Assembly: GCF_000424545.1 (NCBI RefSeq) | Contig: NZ_AUKC01000042.1 | Location: 1-35,505, forward strand | DNA from: Butyrivibrio sp. NC3005 | Lineage (GTDB): Bacteria; Bacillota; Clostridia; Lachnospirales; Lachnospiraceae | Direction of reading: 5' to 3' | DNA length: 35,505 nt | Part shown: piece after piece, positions 23,613 through 30,272 of the stretch | Layout: the number at the start of each line of letters is the position of its first letter | Position numbering within the stretch: the stretch's first letter is position 1 | Made by a program: the position numbers and the translations under genes | Notes under the pieces: model-generated | Database searches by the model: none | What the model saw: the letters and a program-made list of their open reading frames with translations, nothing else | Told to the model about the DNA's origin: nothing

Positions 23613-23741
23613 AAATAGCGGCAATGCTGATAAGATTTTGTAGACTTTATGCATGAATAATGTATAAACGTGTTTTTTTTATAAACGGCTATTATCGGTT
23701 ATACCGGAATATATTACAGCATAACTGACGGAGGAAAAGGC

Positions 23742-24362
23742 ATGACAGCGACATTACTATATCAGGGACATGGTAGCGTAAGAATCGTTACAAGTGAAGG
23801 AAAGGTTATTTATATCGATCCGTTCTCGGGTGAGGGTGATGGCTATGACCTTCCAGCAGACCTTATCCTAATGACACATGGACATTATGACCATACTCAG
23901 GAGAATCTTATTTCTATCAAAAACGAAGGATGTTCGGTTATTAAATGGTCGGATGCTTTAAAGAATGGTGAGTATAAGGAATATGATTTTTGTTTTGTAA
24001 ATGTTAAAGCTGTGGAAGCTGGATATAACAAAAACCATGATGTCTCAGAATGTGTCGGATTTATTCTTACATTTTCTGATGGTGTGAAGGCATATTTTTC
24101 CGGTGATACATCTACAACGCCTTCAATGGCTGGATTTGCAGAAAAGAAGCTTGATTATGCTTTTTTATGCTGTGATGGAGTTTATAACATGGATGTTTCT
24201 GAAGCATCTGCTTGTGCAAAAACAATAGGCGCAAAGCATACAATTCCTTACCATATGGAACCGGTAAAGGATAAAAGCGGATTTGATATGAACGTGGCTA
24301 AGCGTTTTGATGTGCCGGGAAAGATAATACTTCAGCCTGGGGAAGAACTTGGCCTAGAGTAA
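23742..24362 (+). CDS. MBL-fold metallo-hydrolase (UlaG-like)
   Basis: A 206-residue cytoplasmic hydrolase of the metallo-beta-lactamase fold. The metal site HGHYDH is at 46-51, with a further Asp in YFSGDTS and a His in TIPYHMEP. The strand IYIDPFSG and the lack of the usual later insert put it in the UlaG-like or YtkL-like L-ascorbate-6-P lactonase branch, though the substrate is not known. The ATG has GGAGG 9 bases upstream. It looks complete and stands alone. Downstream, 250 bases contain only an unrecognised scrap. Confidence 0.8.
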   Translation: MTATLLYQGHGSVRIVTSEGKVIYIDPFSGEGDGYDLPADLILMTHGHYDHTQENLISIKNEGCSVIKWSDALKNGEYKEYDFCFVNVKAVEAGYNKNHDVSECVGFILTFSDGVKAYFSGDTSTTPSMAGFAEKKLDYAFLCCDGVYNMDVSEASACAKTIGAKHTIPYHMEPVKDKSGFDMNVAKRFDVPGKIILQPGEELGLE

Positions 24363-24564
24363 AGAAATGCTGTTAGAAGACCTTGAGCAAAACGTTCTTT
24401 GCATCGCTTGCGAATCTGTCTGATTATGAGCAGAGAATCCGGTGTCGAATGGCTGATTAAGAATGTGTTTGATGATGAGTGATTTGTCGGGATGAACGTT
24501 GGAACATAAAATTCGAATAAAATAGAATTAAAGATTTTTCTTGAAAACAATTTCTAATTCAATT
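24363..24564. other. Intergenic stretch with short coding-like scraps
   Basis: Frames such as RESGVEWLIKNVFDDE to a stop at about 24482 look protein-like but have no start and no recognisable family. A possible promoter lies near 24498-24525 (TTGGAA and TAGAAT, 18 bases apart). Nothing else is supported. Confidence 0.3.
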
Positions 24565-24610
24565 AGCCTTTTATTAGGACGTCCAATCTATCATAATAGG
24601 AGGCTTTTTT
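24565..24610 (+). promoter_or_regulatory. Terminator hairpin that contains the ribosome binding site of the next gene
   Basis: AGCCTTTTATTA (24565-24576) pairs with TAATAGGAGGCT (24594-24605) over 12 pairs including two G-T pairs, followed by six T. The 3' arm includes the whole AGGAGG ribosome binding site of the serine hydrolase gene. The loop has a GGACGTCC palindrome. Folding would stop transcription or hide the ribosome binding site. Confidence 0.7.
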
Positions 24611-24611
24611 G

Positions 24612-25610
24612 ATGAACAAAGAACAGCTTCACAAGTACATTGAAAACAGTACGGGCAATGAGTCAAATATCTGCCAGATATATGCCATCAAAGACGGTTC
24701 TGTTGTCTATGATGATTGCTGGCATGGATTTATGACTGAGGATGCGATGAATGTCAATTCCGTGACCAAAGGCGTCATGGGACTACTTGCCGGAATTGCT
24801 CTGGATAAGGGCTACATTAGGAATCTGGACCAGAAGGTGATGGATTTTTTCCCTGATTACAACGTTAAGCGCGGAGAGAAGACTATCTATGACGTTACCA
24901 TCAGGCACCTTCTTACTATGACAGCTCCGTATAAGGGTAAGTCAGAACCCTGGAAAAAGGTGTGTACTTCACAGGACTTTACTCTTGCAATCCTTGATTA
25001 TCTTGGAGGACGTAATGGAATAACAGGTGAGTTCAGATATGCTACCCTTGGCATTCAGATTCTTGCAGGAATAATTGAGAGAGCTACGGGCGAAAAATGC
25101 ATTGATTTTGCTAACAAAAATCTCTTTGAGCCACTGGGACTTCCGAAACGAATACCACACGGTGACAGTTCCAAAGAGGATCAGTTTGATTTCTTTATGA
25201 ACAAGAATCCAAGGAAATATGAGTGGTACTCTGACCCTCAGGGCTGTGTTACCGCAGGCTGGGGACTGTGCATGTCGGCAAAAGATATGGCGGTTATCGG
25301 CACGATGGTGCTGGGCGGCGGAATGCACGGCGATAAAAGGCTCATCTCCGAAGAATATCTGAAGGACATGCTGGCGCCTCACATTAAGCTTGGCGAGCGC
25401 TTTGGCTTCATGAATTATGGCTACTTATGGTACAAGCCCTACGATGATAAAGAGGTATATGCAGCAATTGGCGACAGCGGAAATATCATCTATGTAAACA
25501 AAGAGAAAAACGTATCTGTGGGAATTACTGGTACATTTAAGGTAAGGATCTTTGATCGTGTGGAATTCATAGAGAAAAAAGTCTTGCCAGCTCTTGAATG
25601 CACGATATAG
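24612..25610 (+). CDS. Serine hydrolase (beta-lactamase/class C-like)
   Basis: A 332-residue serine hydrolase of the penicillin-binding/class C beta-lactamase fold. The nucleophile motif SVTK is at 50-53 (Ser50, Lys53), the second motif is YAT at Tyr143 (FRYATLGIQILAGIIE) and the third strand is AIGDSGNIIYVN, which replaces the usual H/K-x-G. Such enzymes act as esterases, peptidases or amidases; a classical beta-lactamase is unlikely. There is no signal peptide, so it is cytoplasmic. ATG 24612 is chosen because AGGAGG lies 8 bases before it, inside the hairpin described at 24565. Length agrees with the family. Confidence 0.85.
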   Translation: MNKEQLHKYIENSTGNESNICQIYAIKDGSVVYDDCWHGFMTEDAMNVNSVTKGVMGLLAGIALDKGYIRNLDQKVMDFFPDYNVKRGEKTIYDVTIRHLLTMTAPYKGKSEPWKKVCTSQDFTLAILDYLGGRNGITGEFRYATLGIQILAGIIERATGEKCIDFANKNLFEPLGLPKRIPHGDSSKEDQFDFFMNKNPRKYEWYSDPQGCVTAGWGLCMSAKDMAVIGTMVLGGGMHGDKRLISEEYLKDMLAPHIKLGERFGFMNYGYLWYKPYDDKEVYAAIGDSGNIIYVNKEKNVSVGITGTFKVRIFDRVEFIEKKVLPALECTI

Positions 25611-25863
25611 TTTTTTAATTCCAGCATAACGCTCCACCTTCTAGGGACTTAGAGCAGAAAATTCGAAGTTAATCGCACAACTTCAAATTTGTCGATCTAA
25701 TTGAATATTGAACGTTACATAGCAGTTATCTCAAATCGAGGTAGCCACTTAACAACTATTCCTGCCGCTTGTGAAGCATAAGCCACGTAAAGTGAAATGG
25801 TTGTTTTTCTTATCTGCTTATATATACGAATGAAGATGATGTTGTGGCAAAATTAATTTTCTA
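25611..25863. other. Intergenic stretch with degenerate hairpin repeats
   Basis: A GTTAATCGCACAA string here (about 25670) recurs near 6975. A degenerate copy (AGCAGTTATCTC and GAGGTAGC, about 25720-25750) of the terminator at 28817 is present but no longer pairs at the base. No gene is supported. Confidence 0.4.
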
Positions 25864-25892
25864 ATGGACCACAAACCCCGTCCCCTAGGTCC
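25864..25892. repeat. 29-bp perfect direct repeat, copy 1, upstream of abiE
   Basis: The 29 bases starting ATGGACCACAAACCCC and ending CCTAGGTCC are identical to 27757-27785. Inner GGACC/GGTCC arms form a small hairpin. The pair brackets the AbiE cassette. Confidence 0.8.
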
Positions 25893-25904
25893 GTTACAGT
25901 AAAA

Positions 25905-26016
25905 ATACACATAAAGAGTAAAGGTGTGTATATATACTTGAATATGTAATTGATTTATCCTGTGTGATGTTGTACTATTAAAGCGAAAATACACACTTAT
26001 GTGGTTGCGTGTGTAT
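25905..26016 (+). promoter_or_regulatory. AbiE promoter with two operator-like inverted repeats
   Basis: IR1 has ATACACA (25905-25911) and TGTGTAT (25925-25931) with a 13-base centre. IR2 has ATACACAC (25989-25996) and GTGTGTAT (26009-26016) with a 12-base centre. Between them lies a promoter: TTGATT (25950-25955), 17 bases, TACTAT (25973-25978). AbiEi antitoxins are known to repress their operon by binding paired inverted repeats. Confidence 0.75.
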
Positions 26017-26058
26017 GATTACTTTAAAATGCTAAACCTTCAGCAAAGGAGGCACAAC

Positions 26059-26601
26059 ATGGTTCTTACCTATAATGAATGTATAGAAAAATATGGATCG
26101 GATTATAAGATAAAGAAAGAGCTGAGCAATGGAGAGCTCTTTATGAAAGAAAAGGGAGTGTATTCTACTGTAAGAAATGTTTCAGATCTTGATATAATAA
26201 CTAGCAAATATCCGAGGGCAGTGTTTACCGGAAAAAGTGCGTTTTATTACCATTCTCTTACTGATGTGATACCAGATCATTTTCATCTTGCAACTCGGCG
26301 AGAGGATTCAAGGATTAAGGATCAAAGAGTAATACAGTCTTTTCTCAAAGATGATATTTTTGAGCCGGGCATAATTGAGATGAAGTATAATAATTCGAGT
26401 ATTAGGATATATGACAGGGAGAGGATGCTCATAGAACTTATGCGCTTTAGAAAAAGCATACCATTTGATTTGTACAAGGAGATAATACAAAATTATAGGC
26501 GCATAGCAGAAGAGATGGATTTTGGACTTGTTGAGGATTATGCCTACATGTTCCGAAATGGTAATACACTTATGAATCAGATACAGATGGAGGTTCTTTG
26601 A
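26059..26601 (+). CDS. abiEi: AbiEi-family antitoxin (type IV TA), intact
   Basis: A 180-residue DNA-binding antitoxin. The N-terminal part (YNECIEKYGSDYKIKKELSN) forms a short winged helix-turn-helix. GVYSTVRNVSDLDIITSKYP, AVFTGKSAFYYHSLTDVIP and YDRERMLIELMRF form the C-terminal antitoxin domain. It represses its own operon and counters the toxin without direct contact in known type IV systems. The ATG at 26059 has AAAGGAGG 7 bases upstream; upstream codons in the open frame overlap the operator and are not counted. The toxin gene starts 4 bases after the stop. It appears complete, unlike its partner and unlike the copy at 13306. Confidence 0.8.
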   Translation: MVLTYNECIEKYGSDYKIKKELSNGELFMKEKGVYSTVRNVSDLDIITSKYPRAVFTGKSAFYYHSLTDVIPDHFHLATRREDSRIKDQRVIQSFLKDDIFEPGIIEMKYNNSSIRIYDRERMLIELMRFRKSIPFDLYKEIIQNYRRIAEEMDFGLVEDYAYMFRNGNTLMNQIQMEVL

Positions 26602-26605
26602 TTTC

Positions 26606-27457
26606 GTGAATTTAAGGGATGAGGTAGAAAAGATAAAAACAGAGGGGTATAGCGAAGCAAACGCAGAATCTAAGCTCTGTCAGGATATAGTACTCAAGGC
26701 AATTGCAGAAAGCGGAATGGCGAGGAATGCAACCATCAAGGGCGGAGTTGTAATGAGAAGTCTTTCTAAGAATGCAAGACGTGCTACGCAGGATATAGAT
26801 CTTGATTTCATCAGATATTCGATATCTGATGAATCCATAAGGCAGTTTGTTAAACGTCTTGACTGTATAGATGGGCTGTCTATTGCTATAGATGGCAAGA
26901 TAACTGAACTAAATCATCAGGATTACAAAGGAAAAAGAATCACAATCACAATAAAGGATTCAAATGATACAGTTTTATCACTAAAAATGGATATAGGTGT
27001 TCATGCTGATTTATCATTGGAGCAGGAAGATTATGCTTTTGACATAGGATTTCAGGAAGATGCTGTTAGCCTTTTGATTAATTCCAAGGCCCAGATGATT
27101 ACAGAAAAACTGAAATCATCTGGGCGATTTGCAAGTAGATCAACTAGATATAAGGATGTATTTGATATCTGTTATCTAAGCGATGAGGTGGATAAGGAAT
27201 AACTTAGAAAATGCATTGATAAGTATATCATTTCTGATGAAACACTTAGAAACGTAGCAACAATGGACGATGTTGTTAAACGTGTGGAAAGAGTTTTTAG
27301 CAATAAGGCTTATGTAGATTCTGTTTCAAAATCTGGTAAGAACTGGCTTGATATGCCAGTTGAGGCGGTTCTTAAAAAAACTTGGAGTTCATTAAATCGC
27401 TTTGAAGGTGCTTTTGACATGGAAAAAGTGCGGTTGGAAACACAGATCTTATTCTAA
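26606..27457 (+). pseudogene. abiEii: AbiEii-family toxin interrupted by one nonsense codon
   Basis: The frame from GTG 26606 to 27457 encodes a full-length AbiEii nucleotidyltransferase toxin of about 283 residues, except for a TAA at 27200-27202. Motifs seen are IKGG (GG at 46-47) and QDIDLD (Asp63, 65, 67), the metal-binding signature, and a TRYKDVFDICYLSDEVD stretch just before the stop. The frame resumes at once as LRKCIDKYIISDETLRNVAT through to LETQILF. No base is gained or lost. The lesion could be a recent mutation, a sequence error or recoding. The shortened 198-residue form keeps the catalytic core but lacks the C-terminal helices. Confidence 0.8.
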
Positions 27458-27678
27458 AGAAATCTGAATAAGCATATAAATAACGTTTTTTCAGAAGGGG
27501 AAATTGATAAAGATAACAACACGCAAAAAATGCGTATTGATGAACAATGAATGATATTTAAAGCCTATATTTTTCATATCAGCAAAACTTCCATAACTAC
27601 GAAAAAATGTGAGTTGTGGAAGAAAAATCGTCGTTTATATCTGAATCCAAAACACTAAAATCAAATACATATATTTAC
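27458..27678. other. Intergenic stretch with hairpins after abiE
   Basis: ACGCA/TGCGT around five A (near 27521-27535) and CTTCCATAAC/GTTGTGGAAG (27588-27597 with 27613-27622) form two hairpins. Neither has a clean T tract. No gene is supported. Confidence 0.4.
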
Positions 27679-27726
27679 ATAGACCAGTACCCTGGGGACG
27701 CCCAGACACTACTGGTCTATTATTAT
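27679..27726 (+). terminator. Hairpin terminator of a repeated family, copy 2
   Basis: A perfect 11-bp stem ATAGACCAGTA / TACTGGTCTAT with TATTAT after it. The loop CCCTGGGGACGCCC is a variant of the loop at 7022-7064. The flanking bases also match that copy. Confidence 0.7.
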
Positions 27727-27756
27727 GTCCAAAATCAAGTGCGCAGGACAGGAAAA

Positions 27757-27785
27757 ATGGACCACAAACCCCGTCCCCTAGGTCC
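27757..27785. repeat. 29-bp perfect direct repeat, copy 2, downstream of abiE
   Basis: Identical over 29 bases to 25864-25892, in the same orientation. On the minus strand it reads as a GGACC-closed hairpin with an AGGGGACGGGG loop followed by ATTTTT, so it may also serve as a minus-strand terminator. Confidence 0.8.
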
Positions 27786-27861
27786 AGAAAGACCAAACAA
27801 GTAGATAAATACAATAGGTAATGGTATTATTAAATAGAAGATTGTTAGAAGAGGAAATGCT

Positions 27862-28080
27862 ATGAGCTATCAGAGAAGATTGATAAATTATACAGTTGCA
27901 TGTGTTAATGAGTTTGCTGAAGCTTTTAATTTGAATGTTAAAGAAGCATATAGATATCTTCGAGATTTCAAGGGAATAGAGTTCCTGAAGGATTTCTATG
28001 AGGAAGAGCATCTTTTATCATTTGATAATGTGGTTGAAGATTTACAAGCTCTTTGCCGGAGAAATGGAGGAACTATATGA
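27862..28080 (+). CDS. DUF3791 family protein (first copy)
   Basis: A 72-residue helical protein. RRLINYTVACVNEFAEAFNL, NVKEAYRYLRDFKGIEFLKD and YEEEHLLSFDNVVEDLQALC follow the DUF3791 pattern, a small helix-turn-helix-like family nearly always encoded beside DUF3990. AGAGGA lies 8 bases upstream of the ATG. Its stop overlaps the start of the DUF3990 gene (ATGA). By context it is probably the antitoxin or a partner of DUF3990, but this is inference. Intact. Confidence 0.8.
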   Translation: MSYQRRLINYTVACVNEFAEAFNLNVKEAYRYLRDFKGIEFLKDFYEEEHLLSFDNVVEDLQALCRRNGGTI

Positions 28081-28575
28081 TTCTTTATCATGGTAGTAAT
28101 GTTGATATACAAAATATCAGCTTGCAGACCATATAAGGATTTTGGTAGGGGATTCTATTTAACAGATATTCCGGAACAGGCTGAGCGCATGGCAGAACGA
28201 GTTGCTAGGATTTACGGTGGTGAACCTGTACTCAATATTTATGAGATAGATGATTCTTTTTTGGATTCCTCTAGTCTTAGAATCAAAAATTTTGGTGAAG
28301 AAACAACGGAAGATTGGGCTCGTTTTGTAATGAATAATAGGAATAGAGGCTTTGAGAATTATTCAGATCCATTGTGCAATTTCGATTCTAAGTATGATAT
28401 CGTAATTGGACCTGTTGCGGATGATAATATGGCAATGCTGTTTAGACAATATGAAGAAAAAGTTATAGACTTTGATACGCTTCTTAAAGGCATGATATAT
28501 AAAAAGACATCTTCACAGTATTCATTCCATACACCTGCAGCTATTTCATTATTGAGGAAAATTAGTCATGAATGA
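28077..28575 (+). pseudogene. DUF3990 family (ADP-ribosyltransferase-like) toxin, frameshifted
   Basis: The ATG at 28077 reads MILYHGSNVDIQNIS, with the YHGS strand typical of ADP-ribosyltransferase folds. A shift near 28118-28124 moves the sense into the next frame: CRPYKDFGRGFYLTDIPEQA, then a full domain to SLLRKISHE. GRGFYLT is the second hallmark of the family. One base too many after ISL (or two missing) separates the halves. If translated from 28077 only 19 residues are made. It overlaps the DUF3791 genes on both sides, forming a coupled three-gene cassette. As the presumed effector, its loss while both partners stay open is telling. Confidence 0.75.
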
Positions 28576-28798
28576 GAAAAAGCAACTAATAGAGTATGCT
28601 ATTCAGGATATTGTTGAAATGATCTCGAAAGATCAGAACGTAGAATATGACGAGGCTATGAACTTCTTTTATGAATCAGAGATTTTTGATAAGCTTCAAG
28701 ATGTAGAAACAGGGCTTTATCGTGAAAGCTCTGCTTATATTTATGATTTATACAAAGATGAGTTGAACTTCGGGCATATCGTTCAAACTGAAATATAA
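28568..28798 (+). CDS. DUF3791 family protein (second copy)
   Basis: A 76-residue helical protein. QLIEYAIQDIVEMISKDQNV, EYDEAMNFFYESEIFDKLQD and the YIYDLYKDEL end match the DUF3791 pattern, though differing from the first copy. The ATG lies 8 bases inside the end of the DUF3990 frame, with no gap, so it is translationally coupled. Such cassettes commonly have one DUF3791 on each side of DUF3990. A terminator follows 18 bases after the stop. Intact. Confidence 0.75.
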   Translation: MNEKKQLIEYAIQDIVEMISKDQNVEYDEAMNFFYESEIFDKLQDVETGLYRESSAYIYDLYKDELNFGHIVQTEI

Positions 28799-28816
28799 TA
28801 ACCGCCTATTACATAG

Positions 28817-28849
28817 AGCAGTTATCTCAAACGAGGTAGCTGCTTTTTT
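28817..28849 (+). terminator. Rho-independent terminator of the DUF3791/DUF3990 operon
   Basis: AGCAGTTATCTC pairs with GAGGTAGCTGCT over 12 bp (two G-T pairs) around an AAAC loop, then six T. A decayed copy of the same hairpin lies near 25720. Confidence 0.85.
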
Positions 28850-28883
28850 ACACATGATATTAAGCAATACTGTATAATTAAAT

Positions 28884-29438
28884 TTGCTTGATAAGGCACT
28901 AGTTCTCTTTACTGCAAAAAGTGATATGAAAAAGGTCTATAATAAACTTGTTGGTCGTGTCCCGTATAAAATAATCGTTCAGGATGAAAGAGTTCCACAA
29001 AAAGAGGCAGTATCACAATTCAAAAGTGATATTAATTCTGTTCTTTTAGGGACAGGTTCCTATTGGGAAGGAGTGAGTGTTGAAGGAACAGCATTTTCTA
29101 ATTTGGTGATATTTAAACTTCCGTTTCCAGTTCCAGATCCTATATATGAGAAAAAGATGGAGCATTGTAAAAATGGCTTAATGGAGGTACTAGTGCCAGA
29201 GATGGTACTAAAACTAAAACAAGGCATTGGACGATTGATAAGAAAAGAAGGTGATGTTGGAATAGTATCAATTCTTGATCCTAGAATTGGAGACAGTTCA
29301 AATGCGTCATACAAGAGCATTGTTTGGGAATCTATTCCTATAAAAAATAGAACTACGGACTTAAATGAAGTAAAGAGGTTCTATGACAATATTACACAGA
29401 ATCAGGATAAGGGGATTTATGAAAAAGAATGTATTTAG
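28884..29438 (+). pseudogene. DinG/XPD-type helicase, C-terminal remnant
   Basis: This is the last part of a superfamily 2 DNA helicase. GTGSYWEGVSVEGTAFSNLV and IFKLPFPVPDPIYE are the conserved region around motif V, and LKQGIGRLIRKEGDVGIV is motif VI with the Arg finger (QGIGRLIR). The ATPase domain, iron-sulfur region and about 500 residues before it are missing. A TATAAT at 28873-28878 lies directly before it, so a promoter has been joined to the gene's interior by deletion. The TTG start has no clear ribosome binding site. It overlaps the HNH nuclease gene by 20 bases, suggesting an earlier helicase-nuclease operon. Confidence 0.75.
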
Positions 29439-29988
29439 AATGCCTACTCCGGTCAAAATTACTGGAAGAACATCAAGTATTACAAATGCGTTTGTTAACG
29501 GAATTATTCCTGTTGTTGAACCAACTGAAGCTGAAATTGATGATGCTCTTGCTACTCTTGGAATGACAAGAGAGAGTATATGTTGCGCTTACTGTGGCGA
29601 TACTTGCACGGAATGGGATCATTTTAGGCCACTAATAGTTGACAAGGGGCCTACAGGCTATATTTCAGAAATTCATAATCTTGTTCCTGCTTGTGGCAAG
29701 TGTAATCAAAGCAAAGGTAATAAAGAATGGAAAAAATGGATGTATAGTGATGCTTCACTTTCTCCAAAAACAAGAGGCATCACGGATATAAATGAAAGAT
29801 GCCGGAAGTTGGAAGTATACGAGAGAAAGTATGCACCTACAAAGCTTGATTTTGTAGAAATTGTAGGTGAAGAGTTATGGGAAAAACATTGGAATAACCA
29901 TGAGAAACTGCTTGAATTAATGAAAACATGTCAGGAAACATCTGATGAGATACAGGAAAGAATTACCATGAGCCTGAGAAATGAGTAA
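29419..29988 (+). CDS. HNH endonuclease
   Basis: A 189-residue nuclease. A zinc-bound HNH domain lies at 55-101: CAYCGD (C56, C59), EWDHFRPL with D67-H68, EIHNLVPACGKCNQSKGN with H86-N87, C92, C95 and N96. This is the beta-beta-alpha-metal site that cuts DNA. The N-terminal 45 residues (from MPTPVKITGRTSSITNAFVN) and the C-terminal 85 are helical and not recognised. ATG 29419 is chosen because AGGGG lies 5 bases upstream. It overlaps the helicase remnant, so the nuclease may be an orphan of a restriction or defence operon. Intact. Confidence 0.8.
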   Translation: MKKNVFRMPTPVKITGRTSSITNAFVNGIIPVVEPTEAEIDDALATLGMTRESICCAYCGDTCTEWDHFRPLIVDKGPTGYISEIHNLVPACGKCNQSKGNKEWKKWMYSDASLSPKTRGITDINERCRKLEVYERKYAPTKLDFVEIVGEELWEKHWNNHEKLLELMKTCQETSDEIQERITMSLRNE

Positions 29989-30002
29989 AGAAGGTATAAT
30001 TC

Positions 30003-30071
30003 ATGCCATTTCAAATCATTAGAAATGATATTACAAAAGTAAAAGCAGATGCCATAGTTAACACAAACTGA
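30003..30071 (+). pseudogene. Macrodomain protein, N-terminal remnant
   Basis: MPFQIIRNDITKVKADAIVN followed by TN and a stop is the usual start of a MacroD-type macrodomain; the ANP after VNT is missing. Only 22 residues remain. The break falls within an inverted repeat that also carries the 25-nt direct repeat found again at 34032. This is a separate gene from the macrodomain at 14129. Confidence 0.7.
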
Positions 30072-30090
30072 AGTACCGTGTTGTGTTAAC
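30057..30090. repeat. Inverted repeat containing direct repeat copy 1
   Basis: GTTAACACAA (30057-30066) and TTGTGTTAAC (30081-30090) form a perfect 10-bp inverted repeat. AAGTACCGTGTTGTGTTAAC (30071-30090) is identical to 34037-34056, and the match extends 5 bases upstream with one mismatch. Confidence 0.8.
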
Positions 30091-30272
30091 AATAATTAAG
30101 ATATTTATAACTTAACTTCAGGTTAATTTTACGATAGTTAATGTATAATTGAATATTGCTGATTCATGGCAAGCGGCTGCATAATATGAAGTATCATTTT
30201 TAGCAGCTGCCTGTCTTAGTGTAGTATACTTATTATAGTGTTGTACACCCCCCTTAAGACTGGAGCAATTAT
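30091..30272 (+). promoter_or_regulatory. Promoter region of the GIY-YIG/DUF2075 operon
   Basis: No gene is seen. TATTAT and TATAGT (30231-30239) are possible -10 boxes with a weak -35 near 30211. A GC-rich imperfect hairpin (near 30170-30215) precedes it. The ribosome binding site of the next gene is weak. Confidence 0.4.

Noticed and set aside
24612..25610. True class C beta-lactamase
   Set aside because: No signal peptide, the second motif is YAT rather than YxN, and the third lacks K-T-G; a general serine hydrolase is safer.
25864..27785. CRISPR array made of the repeated 29-mers
   Set aside because: Only two copies, 1.9 kb apart, with genes between; no spacer structure or cas genes.
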